Below, piece after piece: positions 1 through 12,127 of a DNA stretch of 64,000 bases (position 1 is the first letter of the stretch; the number at the start of each line of letters is the position of its first letter). The notes under the pieces were generated by a model. The model saw only the letters and a program-made list of their open reading frames with translations. It was not told where the DNA came from and searched no databases. A program made the position numbers and the translations under genes. The stretch is from Phoenix dactylifera (lineage: Eukaryota > Streptophyta > Magnoliopsida > Arecales > Arecaceae): contig NC_052392.1 of assembly GCF_009389715.1 (NCBI RefSeq), forward strand, positions 34,641,144 through 34,705,143, in the 5' to 3' direction.

Positions 1-2327
1 TTCCCAGTATTAACTTTTTTTTAAAATTTTTTTATAGGATGGACGAAAATAATTAAAAATAAAATATTTTGAAGCAGAAGCAGGACATGGCGCATCAGCC
101 CATAAAATTTTGTCCGAGCAACATAAAAAACAATCAAATTTGGCGTCTCATTAGCTTCTCTATAGATTTGCCTGGCCATTAGGGACATATACTTTCCGGC
201 AATCTTGCCAACTATTGACTGGGTGAAAGAGAGTTAAGGTGGCTATCTAGTAAGTTGTCTAAGCTTTTGGAGGATAGAAACAATTTTACTTCCTCATGAG
301 ATGACATATTTTTATAAAGACGCTAACAAAACTATGGATTAGATGGCGATTTATATGGCCAGTCACATGGAGACTATATTATGGACTGTTTCGACAGATT
401 TTTTTTCTCTAAATTTTTGCATATTTTATTTTTATATTCCCACGATTGTATTTATACTAGGTTGATTTAATAGATCCAACCTTACCAAAAAAAAAAAAAA
501 AGAGAGCTAGGTTCTTGTGTGGTGTTGTACGTAGGTGCACGTATATGTGTAGATAAGTGCATGCTGTGTGCACAGGTGCAAGCCGTGAGTTCATGATCTA
601 AGTTTGTTTTCGAATTTAGTTTTTTTTTTTCTTTTAAATCCCACTATATTTCTTGCCGCTGTTGAAATCCTTGCCATTTTTTTTGTCACAACAATTAATT
701 TATCTCAAGAAGAAAAAACTAAAACTAGGAATTATGTTTGTTTTAGAGTAGAATATAAGTCCAGGCCTAGTTTGTTATGATCTTGTTTTCATGGATCAAT
801 CCATCAAACTGTTTAGAATGATCTGTGCCTGACTCATTGATACCTTTACTTTCACCTGCAAAGCAAGCCTAAACCGCATCCGAAAGGACAGGATATAGGG
901 ATCCATTCCACTGACATGGAAAAAAAAGAGGTTACTATTTCTTAGAGTGAATGAGAGATCCAAACCTCTAAATTCCTAGCAGATCAAGGACAAATTAATT
1001 CATACCTTGCTTCCAAGTTATGCTGATTAAGTTAATGTGGACAGCCTTTTGGTGTCATCAGACTAGGTGAGATTCTTATGTACCACCTGGCAAATAAAGA
1101 CAGTCTCTAGGTGCCTACTCTTTCAATTGCTTGAATGCATCTTTAGATCTCAGTTATCCATCGTCTATTGCCTTTTCCAATGCGAACAAGATGTCTAAAA
1201 GTCCTCAGGTTGCTGAAGAGTTCCAGAGGATGGCGATCAATGTCGGAGATTCCGCAGCGATGTGCTAAGGCTGTGAGGGGTTTTTTTATCAGTGTCATGC
1301 TGGAAAAGTTGGTTTCCAGGACAAAGTATGAGAATAAAAGCTTCGCACTCATTCTAGTGGATGATAAGGGGAAGTATGTGGTGAGAAGTCCTATAATGGC
1401 AGCCACCATCAGTTCAAGGGGGAGCCTTATCAGAGGCATCCTACTTTCTCATCTTTGCCTTCTCATATGTCGCATATTATTTTTACCAAAAATTTACTGC
1501 ATTAAAAGAACTAATTTATGCGAATCTATTTCTTTAAAACTTTGTATCAAGTAAACTAATTGGCCAACATGAGTAAATATCCATAGCATATGGTAATTTT
1601 AAGCAGTGGCCCACTATATATACTTATCTGCTCGTGGTTGCATAATCTGGAGTTGGAAAAGCCTCATTGGAAAATGGTTTACCATGTTATGAATCACGAA
1701 CGACCTCCTTAATTATGGTCCCTTTGATCTCTTTGATTCATTGAAATGGTTCACCACTTGGAAAGGAACATTTGTTTGGTGGATTGATGTCATCTGGTCA
1801 GAGATTTTATTACAAATTCTTGTACATTCTTATGCCCATTAGTTACCCTAAGAGCATCTGAATGCAAAAACTTGCTAAAATTGTCCTGAAATTTGAGGTA
1901 GGCAAGTGAGCAGATCTTGTTTTAACCTTAGCATTCCTAAGCCTGAATTTTGGACTTGAAAACTATTGAATCCAATGTGATGCCCAAACTCCAGTTGAAT
2001 TGAGTGTGAACTTCATAAAAATGGATCTACCCAAGTGTGCTTAATTTGATCTTGAAAAGGTGGCACTGGTTCATATGCATGCATGAGCTTTTTGTCCCAT
2101 AGAGGGATAGGTATCTATCATTAAGGATGGGGATAGGCACGTTCCCATGTTGCATCCTATGGCCAGATAATTCCATGATCTTGGCTCATGACTTCATGTG
2201 GCCAACTTTTGGTTGGATCCTTCAGGACAGGAAGCTGATTGTTGACTTCTTGTGGTGTTGTTGGTGGTCATATATTTGTGTATGCACAAGTGGATGCTGT
2301 GTGCATAGATTTGAGCTGTAAGTTGAT

Positions 2328-2614
2328 GATCTAATTTTTGTTTTCTTGTCTTCTTCTGAATAGGATAATCATATCCATCAAACATTTCACATACAGTGAT
2401 GAAACTATTATCCATGCGAAACATTAGGCATCGAACCTCGCAAGTTCCAAATATGTTTCGCATGGATAATAGTTTCATCACTTCATGTGAAATGTTTGAT
2501 GATCTAATGTTAGTTTTCTTGTCTTCTTCTGAATAGCATAATCATGCGAACTCGATCCATCAAGCATTTCACATGAAGTGATAAAACAATTATCCATGCG
2601 AAACATTAGGGTAA
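2328..2614. repeat. Hairpin plus third direct copy of one arm
   Basis: Arm 1 (2374-2423) and arm 2 (2454-2502) are near-perfect reverse complements, with about two mismatches over 49-50 bases, around a loop of about 30 bases. A third copy of the arm-1 orientation, with its upstream flank (GTTTTCTTGTCTTCTTCTGAATAG), follows at about 2508-2614. The unit therefore exists as direct, inverted and direct copies. The unit 2328-2428 matches 2508-2614 except for a few substitutions and a small insertion near 2549. The structure could be a small foldback element or a source of hairpin RNA. No transposon ends were recognised. Confidence 0.8.
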
Positions 2615-4294
2615 AACTCAAAAAGGGAGTGTGAAACTCTCCTTTCAGCCTTGTTTGCACAGTTGTGACTTCAACTTCAAATTATCCTTTCTTTACTAAT
2701 ATTCATCTAATTGCAGCTGAATTATATGACAATCAAGAGGCATATTAGTGTGCGCGTGCGTGCGTGCGACTGTAGGCTCATGCAGTGTCAAGCAGATCAA
2801 TAGGTAGAAATATTTATAATAGGACAATAGGTTTACTATTTTGGCCATCTGATCATCAATCTAGATTGTACATCGGAGAATGTTGCAACATTATAGATCA
2901 AGTGAAATCCTTGCCAGATGTTACCACACTGAATTTGCCGATCTCACCTAGAAAAAAAAAAGAAATAAAATATGCATCTACCTTAAAACCATTGATTGGC
3001 TAGCATATTCAGATCAAATCCACAAAATCCTTATGATCTTGTCTGGACAACTACTTCTAGTGAAAATTGAAATCATTTAGTATGTCTGACTTCAAAAAAC
3101 AGATATGCTACAACATGGCCTTAGTACTGTATGGTACTAAGATGAATCTAAATTTAGAGTCAAAATTAATCAGCTCAATTATTTTTCAGTGCAAAAATCA
3201 ACTTGATTATTAATTAGATCAGGTTAAACTTGAATCTGACATTTGTCGTCTCATTCAAACCATGAAACAAGATTTGTTGGATTAAAGATCAAAATCTGAG
3301 TTTGCCATTATGATGAAGCTGTTAGTAGATGATATGCAAGAGAAAATCATTTCAAATGATTCAGACATGTAAAATGCATGACATCAATAACCATAAAGAG
3401 GCATGATTTAGAAAATTTACATCAATTCTATCGAGCATTGTATGCGCATAAAAGACTCGAATCATTCCATTATGATGGCAATGAACATTGTATAAGTTAG
3501 ACAATGCTACTAAAACACAAGCATGTTTTCCGAATTCTAAGCATTAGAAGGAATTTAAAAAGTCACTCCAAGACAATTCCCAACATATTTCTATTGTAAA
3601 GCCAATGTCTAATTTGTTCATTTTTTGTAAATATGAAGATTTAGTGAAAATTTTATGGAAGATGCTCATGGAAGTTTGGACTATCGATTGGCTCATGCTT
3701 AATTCTGTTAATTTGAGAGAAACTTTTAATCAAAAAACTAATTTTCTTGTACCTTATGTGATCTTCTGCATTAAGGAGAAGCCTTAGTAGGTTCTAATCC
3801 TCTTTCTATTTCTGAAAAGATAAAAGAGAAAGCAGAATAGTGGAAAACTACTTGTTGGACCTTGACAAAAGAAGAACCACTCCATTATCAGAAGCTTGGA
3901 ATAACGGGGATAAAACCAATAGATATAAAAGAGGATTAGGAGAGCCAGCTTGTAAATGAACTGTCAAACGAATCACTTGACGTGAAAGTCTCTGTCTCTA
4001 ACGTGAGACAACATAAAGAAAAGACTTGCCAAAGAGCCTTCCACTCCCAAATTAAAGAAAGATGCTCTTCAGTTCTTTAGATTACAAAACAATGTTATAA
4101 CTAGTAACCACCCATGTCCACCCATGTCCTCCACCTTCCAAGCTTGTCTTAATCCAGCACCAAGAACAGGAACAACTCAGGGAAGAATAAGCAAAAAAGA
4201 CTTATTCCACTCTAATCATTAGGAGGTTTCAAAAGACTTGATTGGCCAAGTTGATTCAATAGAACAGAGGCAGAGTTGAAGAAGATAACAAGAC

Positions 4295-4333
4295 GGTGGT
4301 GGTGGTGGTGGAGGTGGTGGTGGTGGTGGTGGT
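4295..4333 (+). repeat. (GGT)n microsatellite in the CC1-like leader
   Basis: About 13 GGT units with one GGA interruption lie just upstream of the chosen ATG at 4357. The repeat is probably in the 5' untranslated region. It reads as poly-tryptophan in the coding frame, but the only in-frame upstream start there is a TTG. Confidence 0.85.
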
Positions 4334-4356
4334 CAAGATCAGAGGGATTAACCAAT

Positions 4357-6344
4357 ATGCACGCCAAGACCGACTCAGAGGTGACAAGTTTGGCACCGTC
4401 ATCCCCGACTAGATCCCCGAGAAGGCCTGCGTACTACGTCCAGAGCCCGTCGAGGGACTCCCACGATGGCGAGAAGACGACGACGTCGCTCCACTCGACG
4501 CCGGTCCTCAGCCCAATGGCCTCGCCACGGCACTCCCACTCCTCGGTGGGGCACCACTCCCGCGACTCGTCCTCGAGCCGCTTCTCCGGCGCACTGAAGC
4601 CTGGTGGTTCTGGGAAGATTGTGAGCAATGATGGAGGTAAGGGTGGCCGCCGGAAGAGCGAGAAGACATGGAAGGAGTTCACGGTCATAGAGGAGGAAGG
4701 CCTCCTTGAGGATGAGGAGGAGGGGAAGAGGTTTCGACGGCAGCTTTACTTCCTTGGGTTTCTCCTGGCTTTCATTGTGATTTTCTCTTTCTTCGCGTTG
4801 ATCCTTTGGGCGGCCAGCAGATCGCAGGGGCCTAAAATCACCATGAAGGTAAAATCCCCGTTTATCCTATTCTGCCTTTGGTTCGGGAATTAGAGAAGGG
4901 ATATTCATGTTCAATAGTTATTCCTTACTCTCTTCCGGCTATTATTCTTTTTATCTATCTATTTATTCATTTCCTAGCAGGATTAACCGTAGAGGGTTTT
5001 TTCCTTTTGCCAATACAGAACAAAGAAAAATAAATACAAATAAAGTTATTCTAGTCATTTGGAATAGTTATTTTCAAAGAAGCAGGTTTGATCAGAATAT
5101 CTATTCTTTCCTTATTCTTTCTTTTAAATCTTTTGCGGCAGGACTAAGCTTATTCCGGGCTATATTCACGATCCAAAAGCCTTTTTTTTTTTGAGAGGAT
5201 ATGTTTTATTCTTTAATAATTGATTTTTTAAATTTCAGTTAACTAGAAAATGGTTATATTTCAAAGAAAGACAGAATATCAAAAATATATTTGATGAAAA
5301 TGTTCACTTCCATATATGTTTGGATCCAATCTGCTAAGAAAAATAAAAGAAAATGAGTTATGACACAAAAAATATGGGCTCGTAGCTTTTTACTAAACTT
5401 GTGGTGTTCTGATTAGTGACACAGCAGCAGCAATTCAGCATTTGTTAGTCATCAATCTTTCGAGTACGTTCAAATAAATAGTCTAAATTGAAAAAAATTA
5501 CACTAAAGGTTGATGGATTAAACCCACACACACACACACACACACACAAGATTATCAAAAAAATTTCAATTTGGTAGGCTCAATATTGATAGTCCGGCAC
5601 TTGGTGACATGGTGGACATAAAGTAGCAATCAAACATGAAGGCATTCTACAATACAAGGCACTCAAAAACAAGCTAAAATTGGGTTCTATCTAGGGCCAC
5701 AATTATAGATTCTGTGCCCATAACTTGGTTGACAGAGTTCATTCTTCTTTCTTCCTTTCACAGAGCATCACATTTGAGAGCTTCATCATTCAAGCTGGAA
5801 CTGATGCATCGATGGTGCCGACCGACATGGCTACATTGAACTCCACCGTGAAGCTCTCATTCCGAAATACCGGGACCTTCTTTGGTGTTCATGTGACCTC
5901 AACACCATTTGATCTCACTTACAACCAACTCACATTGGCCAGTGGGAATGTAAGCATATCTAACTCTATCCTTCAACTGATGAGATCAGAACAATCAGCC
6001 CATTCTTCATTCATATCTTGACTGCCTGCAATTCTCTCACATTATCTTTGTAGATGAACAAATTCTATCAGTCAAGGAAGAGCCATAGAACTCTCAGTGT
6101 GGTGGTGTTGGGGAGCAAGATTCCACTCTATGGAGGAGGGCCAAGCCTGATGTATTCCCCTGGGAAGACCAACAACAGTGTCCCGGTGCACCTTAGCCTT
6201 AATTTCATGGTGAGATCAAGGGCCTATGTGTTGGGGCGCCTGGTGAAGCCCAAATTTTATACAGGGGTCCACTGCTCTGTTGTTATGGACCAGACCAAGC
6301 TCAACACTCTGGTCTCCCTCAAGAAATCTTGTCAATACTCTTGA
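4357..6344 (+). CDS. LEA_2 membrane protein, companion of cellulose synthase (CC1/CC2)-like
   Basis: Three exons, 4357-4848, 5764-5949 and 6054-6344, all phase 0 with GT-AG borders, give 322 residues. The N-terminus (residues 1-125) is basic and Ser/Pro-rich, beginning MHAKTDSEVTSL and containing YYVQSPSRDSHDGEK and SPMASPRHSHSS. One membrane segment lies at about 130-152. The rest is a LEA_2/hydroxyproline-rich glycoprotein domain. This order and the start motif match Arabidopsis At1g45688/At5g42860 (CC1/CC2). Those proteins ride with cellulose synthase complexes at the plasma membrane, and their cytosolic tails bind microtubules and sustain cellulose synthesis under salt stress. Orthology is inferred from motif recall, not from an alignment. 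The ATG at 4357 is chosen because the in-frame sequence upstream lacks an ATG. Intron 1 (4849-5763) carries a (CA)n microsatellite at 5524-5548 and nothing else recognisable. Confidence 0.85.
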
Positions 6345-8282
6345 GAACGGATGAAGCCATGTAAGGAGCAAGAGAATAACGAGAACAGTACCAAATATGA
6401 AAGATTAATTCCTCGGTTGATCCATAGACATATATGCTTGTTTCTATGCCAAGTGGGAAGAGAGACAGCTAAAGATCGAAGGCAGATTGGAGATTTCAAG
6501 TGGTATACATTTATTTGTCTTCCTAAGCTTAATTTGCATCTCATGTACTACAAAAAAAAAAAACATCAATGTTTATCTCATTATTAATTCTTTCTAAAGT
6601 TTCTTTGAGGTGCTGATGATTGATTACTACGCCATTGCTCTTTTTATCTCATAAGGCAGTCAAATTGTTTCTATTTCTCCATGAACGTGGCTTTATGCTT
6701 TCACTGAGCTCAAATTGATTCTACACTTCACGCCATCCATGAATGTCCAAACAATAAGGTTATATCGATTCGATCGAACAACATAATTAATCAGCTTGGT
6801 ATATACCGGTACTCATCATTCATCAAGCTATATATTAGTTCACACTGTTTCTCATAAAAAAAAATGAGGTTACAAAGAGGGCACCACCATTGTCGCCGAC
6901 CAATGGCGTTTCATCTTCCCCGGCAACTTCAGAGGAGGCGGCGATCAAGGCTTATGTAGTGAAGACTGAGGCTCCAACTTTACCGAACGGCGATTATCAT
7001 GTTCCAATCGATGGAGCTAGGCATGTAGCCGGCACCATACGTGGCCTTCTTTTTCTCATGGGACAGGGCTTGTATCTTTTGTGCGAAGGAAGAATTTATT
7101 TTTCTTTGCACAAATACACCATTGGATCGTACAATGGCCGCTTGTAAGGCTGCAAATGGGTCGAGTTGATCCGTGATCAGGTCCGACCCGACCTGCGTAG
7201 ACCCGATCCAAATTTTAAGATCTGTGGGTTTGGATTGGGTTCTAAAATTGAATCTGAACCATTTTCTGAGTCAGATCTGGGTTTACTAAATCTAGACCCG
7301 ACCCGACTCATTATGTTTTTGAGTCTATTTTGCGTTTACTGAACCTGGACCGATCCCGAACCGAAATGGAGCGGTCTAAATTGGAATCACAGCGCTAGGG
7401 TTTTCTTCTCCCGAATCCCTATCGCCATTCTTCATCCTCCGGGCGCCGCCTCCTCCGAGCGCCTCCTCCGGCTCCGAGCGCCTCCTCCCGACTTCCGACT
7501 CCGGTGAGTCCCGACTCCCGACAGAGGTTCGATTCCTTTTATTTTTTTTTCGTGTTTATAGTGATTTATTCTTTCTGAAGCTGTAAAGCATGATCCGAGT
7601 CCAAATCTGAAGTGTATTCCAAATGTTTCTGTAACCATGATTACTGTTTGCTTGTTGGCTGATTTATTCTTTGATTTTATTTCTGTGAAGTTCACGGTCA
7701 TGCAGGTTGATGAATGAAGATGATTGAGATCTTTGCAGGGTTAGATCCAATAATCTAGGTTGTGAAAGAAGATTAATTATCCTTTGGCATGAAAGATCCA
7801 ACCCGAACCCATTGCGCAATTCATTCAGCGATCATGACAACACTCAATGGGCTTGACAACATGCACCAACGTATCACTGATTTGGAAACCGGTTTAGCAG
7901 CGGCAAATCCTAAACTGTTCTCATTTATGACATAGGCTTGTAAGACTACGGTGACTTCCTCTGGGGGATAAACTATTCGTGCCTGGAGGTTAGAATCATA
8001 ATAGCTACAGTGGTGCAAACTGCTTCCTTGAGGTGGGTGTTGGATTAATTGGCTAATTGGATCCTCACATGGGATCTTAAAGTTTGGAGAAGGCTATTTT
8101 CTTGAATAAATTAGTTGTAAGATTATTAGGTTGGATATTGTCGAAAAAATATATCATTTAGAAAAATATTTTTAGAAATTAAATTAGACCGGCCAATTAA
8201 ATTATATGATCTGTTTGATTTATCAACAGGTTCAATCTACATCCAAATAAACAACCTATTTTATTCTCACTGAAAATACTAA
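6345..8282. other. Intergenic DNA with exon-like and repeat fragments
   Basis: An open stretch at 6890-7147 has no family I recognise. From about 7150 to 7340 the DNA is built from variants of GACCCGAC/GGGTC, a dispersed plant repeat style also seen at 61560-62130. From 7385 to 7503 a GC-rich segment (GCGCTAGGGTTTTCTTC, then CGCCTCCTCCG repeats) ends in a good splice donor, CCG|GTGAGT, and looks like the first exon of a gene or a captured fragment. Around 7833-7936 there is a short frame, MTTLNGLDNMHQRITDLE and on to a stop. No complete gene can be built from these pieces. Confidence 0.45.
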
Positions 8283-8647
8283 GGGCTCATTTGGTTTGCG
8301 GAAAGAATTTGCTTTCACTGAGATATTTTTCTTGAAAAATTACTATCTGGTTATATAATATCCAAAAAAGTGATTTCGCATGTTTAGTTGATAATAGAAA
8401 AGTGGTACATTTCATAGCGACATATATGTGGTTGAGCATCTATTTTTTTACAAAAAAAATGTATAAAATACATGTTATATTTTTAATAAAGAAAAAAATT
8501 TTACCTCATTTTATCTAAAAGTTTAATAATATTTTTGAAAAAAAAATTATCTCAATTCTCAGTAGATAAACATTAATTTTTTTATATTCTATATAATTTT
8601 TTTATTTTACTGGCGACCATGCGCTCTTGTGCAAATCAAACGAGTCC
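8283..8647. mobile_element. 365 bp Tourist/Harbinger-like MITE
   Basis: The ends GGGCTCATTTGGTTTGC (8283) and GCAAATCAAACGAGTCC (ending 8647) are imperfect inverted repeats, matching at about 14 of 17 positions. They are flanked by TAA on both sides (8280-8282 and 8648-8650). Three-base TWA target duplications and GGS-type ends fit non-autonomous PIF/Harbinger elements. The body is AT-rich with no coding capacity. It sits directly upstream of the EDM3-like promoter. Confidence 0.8.
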
Positions 8648-8784
8648 TAATTGAATTTTAGAAAGCCATTTAAGCCGCAGGTTGAACCGGAGATGCGTTC
8701 GAAGCATCCAGATTCACGAGAACCGGACGGTTTGGACAAAGCAATAACTTGAACTCGGGTCGGGGGGTCCGGCATTTGGGATCT

Positions 8785-8912
8785 GGGGGTTTTTAAGCGC
8801 GAAGGCATTTCGGTATCGAGATCCCGTTCTCCCCTTCCTCCACACTCCGAGGTCTGCACTCGCGACCTCGAGGGCTCGAACTCAAGGTTCGACGGCGATT
8901 GGACGCCGCCGG
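8785..8912 (+). promoter_or_regulatory. Predicted promoter and 5' untranslated exon of the EDM3-like gene
   Basis: A weak TATA-like TTTTTAAG near 8790 is followed by a GC-rich leader and a splice donor at 8913 (GCCGG|GTATCG). The matching acceptor is in TTCAGCAG at 12099-12106, a tandem CAGCAG that may be used at either AG. The leader intron is thus about 3.2 kb. The transcription start is inferred only from spacing. Confidence 0.5.
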
Positions 8913-11900
8913 GTATCGTTCTACGGTCTCTCTCCCTCTTCTTTCTCTCTCGTTGGAGAAGTTTCTAAAATTTGTGATCTTTTAGGGTTTTCTTGATCTT
9001 CTTGTTTCTTGTTTTGTTTCTGTTTATTATTGGGGATCTAAGAAAGAGGGGAAGGATAAAGCGAAGGCCAGAGTTGTGGTGTGGGGATTTGAAAGGGGGT
9101 GGTTAAGCTGACCCATCTTCTCATGCTGTGAAATTTTCATTTTTAATCAAAAATTTGGCTTTTCTTAGAATTTCTAGCAACATTTAGTTAAATTTTGCTA
9201 ATCTTCATTACGTTTGTTGCTTTTAATTTTTAAAATTTAGTTGGTATACTGAAAATTGTCCCTAGCTATATTTGATAATTGTTCATGTAGTTAAAGATTT
9301 TTCTCTCAAATCCGCCTCATGGTAAGCTCTAGAGATTGAACTGCTCATGGGCATATGTTTTCCTAGTTAACTAGTCTTTGCTGCTATTCTTTTCAAATTT
9401 AGAGTTTGAATCAATCTTTTCGTGCAATTTTTTGCATATGTTGTGGTTACGGCTGTTGATTGATTTGTTTGCATGTTTGCGGTTTAATTACGTTTGGCTG
9501 AGTATGATTTATTTGATGTGTGGTACAGATGAGTATTCATTATTTTTCTCCACTTCTTAAAATTTTTTTATGTTAAATCCAGGAGCTGATCTCTCCAAAA
9601 AAATTTATTGGCAATGTTGCTGTCATTGGAAGGGCTAACTGAAAGTTTTCTTGTAATTACTAGAGGTTACATGGTAAATGTTTGTTGTGATTGGTTTCTG
9701 AGAGCTCATTGAGCAAGATCAAAGAAAAAGCAAAGATGGCTTGGAAAATGTTGATTTACATTTTTCAGGGCTTATTGGCAAGAATTTTGGAGATGTCATT
9801 AGGATGGTGTAGTATAGAAATCTTACTTGTGACATGCCAGGATAGCGTGGCACCACCCATAGAAAAAGTTAATGCAATCTCTCCCAATATCCTTTGAACT
9901 CAACCCAAAATTCAATGAATTCATGTTATTCCTGGGCTGGATTTATTGTAGATAGTTGGTACACATGGTTAGATATGTTTTTCAGAAACAACTTTGCTTC
10001 TTTGATATGATTTTAAATGCTAGAATTGTCAATAAGGCTCAAGTTTATGTTGGTTGATAATCAAAAGATGTCCACTTAATTCTCAGTTTTCTCTGAGAGT
10101 TTTTAACAATTTTTATGCATAATTATGTTGAAGCTTTACCTAGTATTTCCTCTCTAGCTTACTGCTGGAGTGATGAAAGCACTCATTAACTGCTGATATT
10201 CTTCTTCCAAGAAGGTGCACAATTCCCAAATTGATGTGATGAAACTTGTGGGTTATTTCATGTATAATATATATTTTGATGGTTTAAGGTTAGAGTTCTT
10301 CTATTGCATGTCTCTGTGCCTTGAATCTGATTCTTTCTTTATAGGTGTCTTCCTTTTTAGAGGAATTCAGTTAAGTTTCCGATTCCTTTTGATGCATGAT
10401 GAAATCTGAAAAATTAATGTAAAGTGTTGTTTGAGGTTTTTCTGAGATGATGTAGAATCTATGGACTTATTTAGGTTTAAAATGCATTCTGAAGGAAAGC
10501 ATATGTGACATATCTACTCGAATTCCCTGTATAGGTTATTGTGGACAATGGAGATTGAAATATGGAAGGTATTTCCGTATTAAGTCTATCCATTACTTAT
10601 CATCTATGTCTCTGCTGAAGTGGGACGTTTTGGTTAATCAATATAATGCCTAGAAATATTCCATGGACCTGTTATTTTATAAGTGACGTGTTGTTGATAA
10701 TGAATAGCTGGATGGTATAACAAGGTTAAAGCTAGATCTCAGGGATTCAAGATTTGCAAGGGTTTTCTATAATTTGGTTATGAAGTTCAGGACTTAGGAT
10801 TTTGACCAACAGAAATAGGGTAAGTAGGTGAAAGAAAACTGCTGTTGAGTTAACAGCATCGAATAAGCTTAGGAGTCTCCATACAAGGATAGTGAAGCTG
10901 TTACCTTTAAAACATAATGGAAAGTTCTGTAGGATGGTCCCTTAAAGGCCTATATTTACCTCTCATTCTGTGGAGTATGTACCTGATTGAGGTTTGCATT
11001 AGAAATTTGAACATTTTCATGAACTCCTGAACATGATTACTTCATGTTTGAGATGTGCTGACAACTTCAACCTCTCTGCTGAAGCTGAGTTCTTCTATGC
11101 CGATGATTTGATGTAGTTAACCTTTCTTCCTCTTTATGCTGGTCAGCACTCTTATTTTCTGTTCTATGTCTAGGTTTTCACCATATTTTTTTTCCCATTG
11201 TGTTTTCTAGGAACATCATAAACTTTGGATCATTGGATCCTTATTTCTGCCCATCCTCTATGGTGAAAACACCAAAGGTTTCACCACTGTCTATTTTACT
11301 TGAAACTAATGCCTGCCTATGTAAAAAAATGACCTTTTTGGTCATCAGTTTAGGACATTCAAGACACTATATCTGACCCATTTTAATGCAGGCTTATTTG
11401 GTAAATGCAAAATCGATATTTTCTTTCTGAATGCAGGAACCTGTTATTCTTATCCTTTTCCTGCACAGTATATTTTAGATAGGCCAAATTTCTTCCTATA
11501 CGATGCCAGACTTTTCCTGTGTTTCCACTTTCATGTCTCTATCTGATTTGTGATTTCAAAAGGGAGTGATGAACCCTGGTGGGACATAAAGACGGGGGAA
11601 ATAGTTGGAAGATTGTGTTGTTTCTGATATCTTAGAATGCAATCATTCATTAATGTTATATTCCAGTCTCGGCTTTGAATTTTGCTCTTTGAGTAACAAG
11701 CAGATAATATCTTTTATTATCCTTCCATAATGTTGATTGTACTGTTCTTAGTGAAGCTTCACTTATTAATACCAGCATCAGACTGATTCGGACCAATGTT
11801 TTACTAGACAGGTTTCCTTTATAGTGTGATTTTGTCTCTGAGTGGACTAGTGGAATACTATAAATTCACTATTCGATGTCGTTGTCATCATTGTTAGGCA

Positions 11901-12106
11901 AATGCTTATCGTTCCCATTGATAATGGACATTCATTTTTCTCTTCTAAAGCTGACCAACTATTTTAGACATTGAATGAAGGTGGCCTTCTCTGTGTGATC
12001 CATATTGTGCTTGAGCTGCTTCTATTATTTTTAGCATTCATGTCCTTTTATAATTCCTCTATATTTCATTTCATCCTTGCATTCCTATTTTCAATTTGTT
12101 CAGCAG
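8913..12106 (+). other. Long 5'UTR intron of the EDM3-like gene
   Basis: This 3.2 kb stretch is AT-rich and has no supported coding exon, transposon end or strong repeat on either strand. Its role as an intron rests on the donor at 8913 and the acceptor at 12103-12106. Confidence 0.5.
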
Positions 12107-12127
12107 GAAGGTTAGACAGCAACCTAC

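Larger units (their letters stand above)
1..4356. other. Intergenic region and 5' flank of the CC1-like gene
   Basis: No coding exon could be supported here. The longest open stretch (1168-1554, +) has no recognisable domain and no convincing splice context. The region holds a diverged duplicate pair (about 516-612 and 2252-2345, sharing the core GTGTTGT...ATGCTGTGTGCA...GATCTAA), the hairpin locus at 2374-2610 and a small GTGC-rich microsatellite near 2750-2768. The last part, up to 4356, should include the promoter and leader of the downstream gene, but no clear TATA box was seen. Confidence 0.6.

Noticed and set aside
1143-1554. Overlapping open stretches on both strands
   Set aside because: No family resemblance and no supporting gene structure.
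4276-4356. Poly-tryptophan N-terminal extension of the CC1-like protein
   Set aside because: It begins at a TTG, not an ATG, and is a translated GGT microsatellite; the family normally starts at the MHAKTDSEVTSL-type sequence at 4357.
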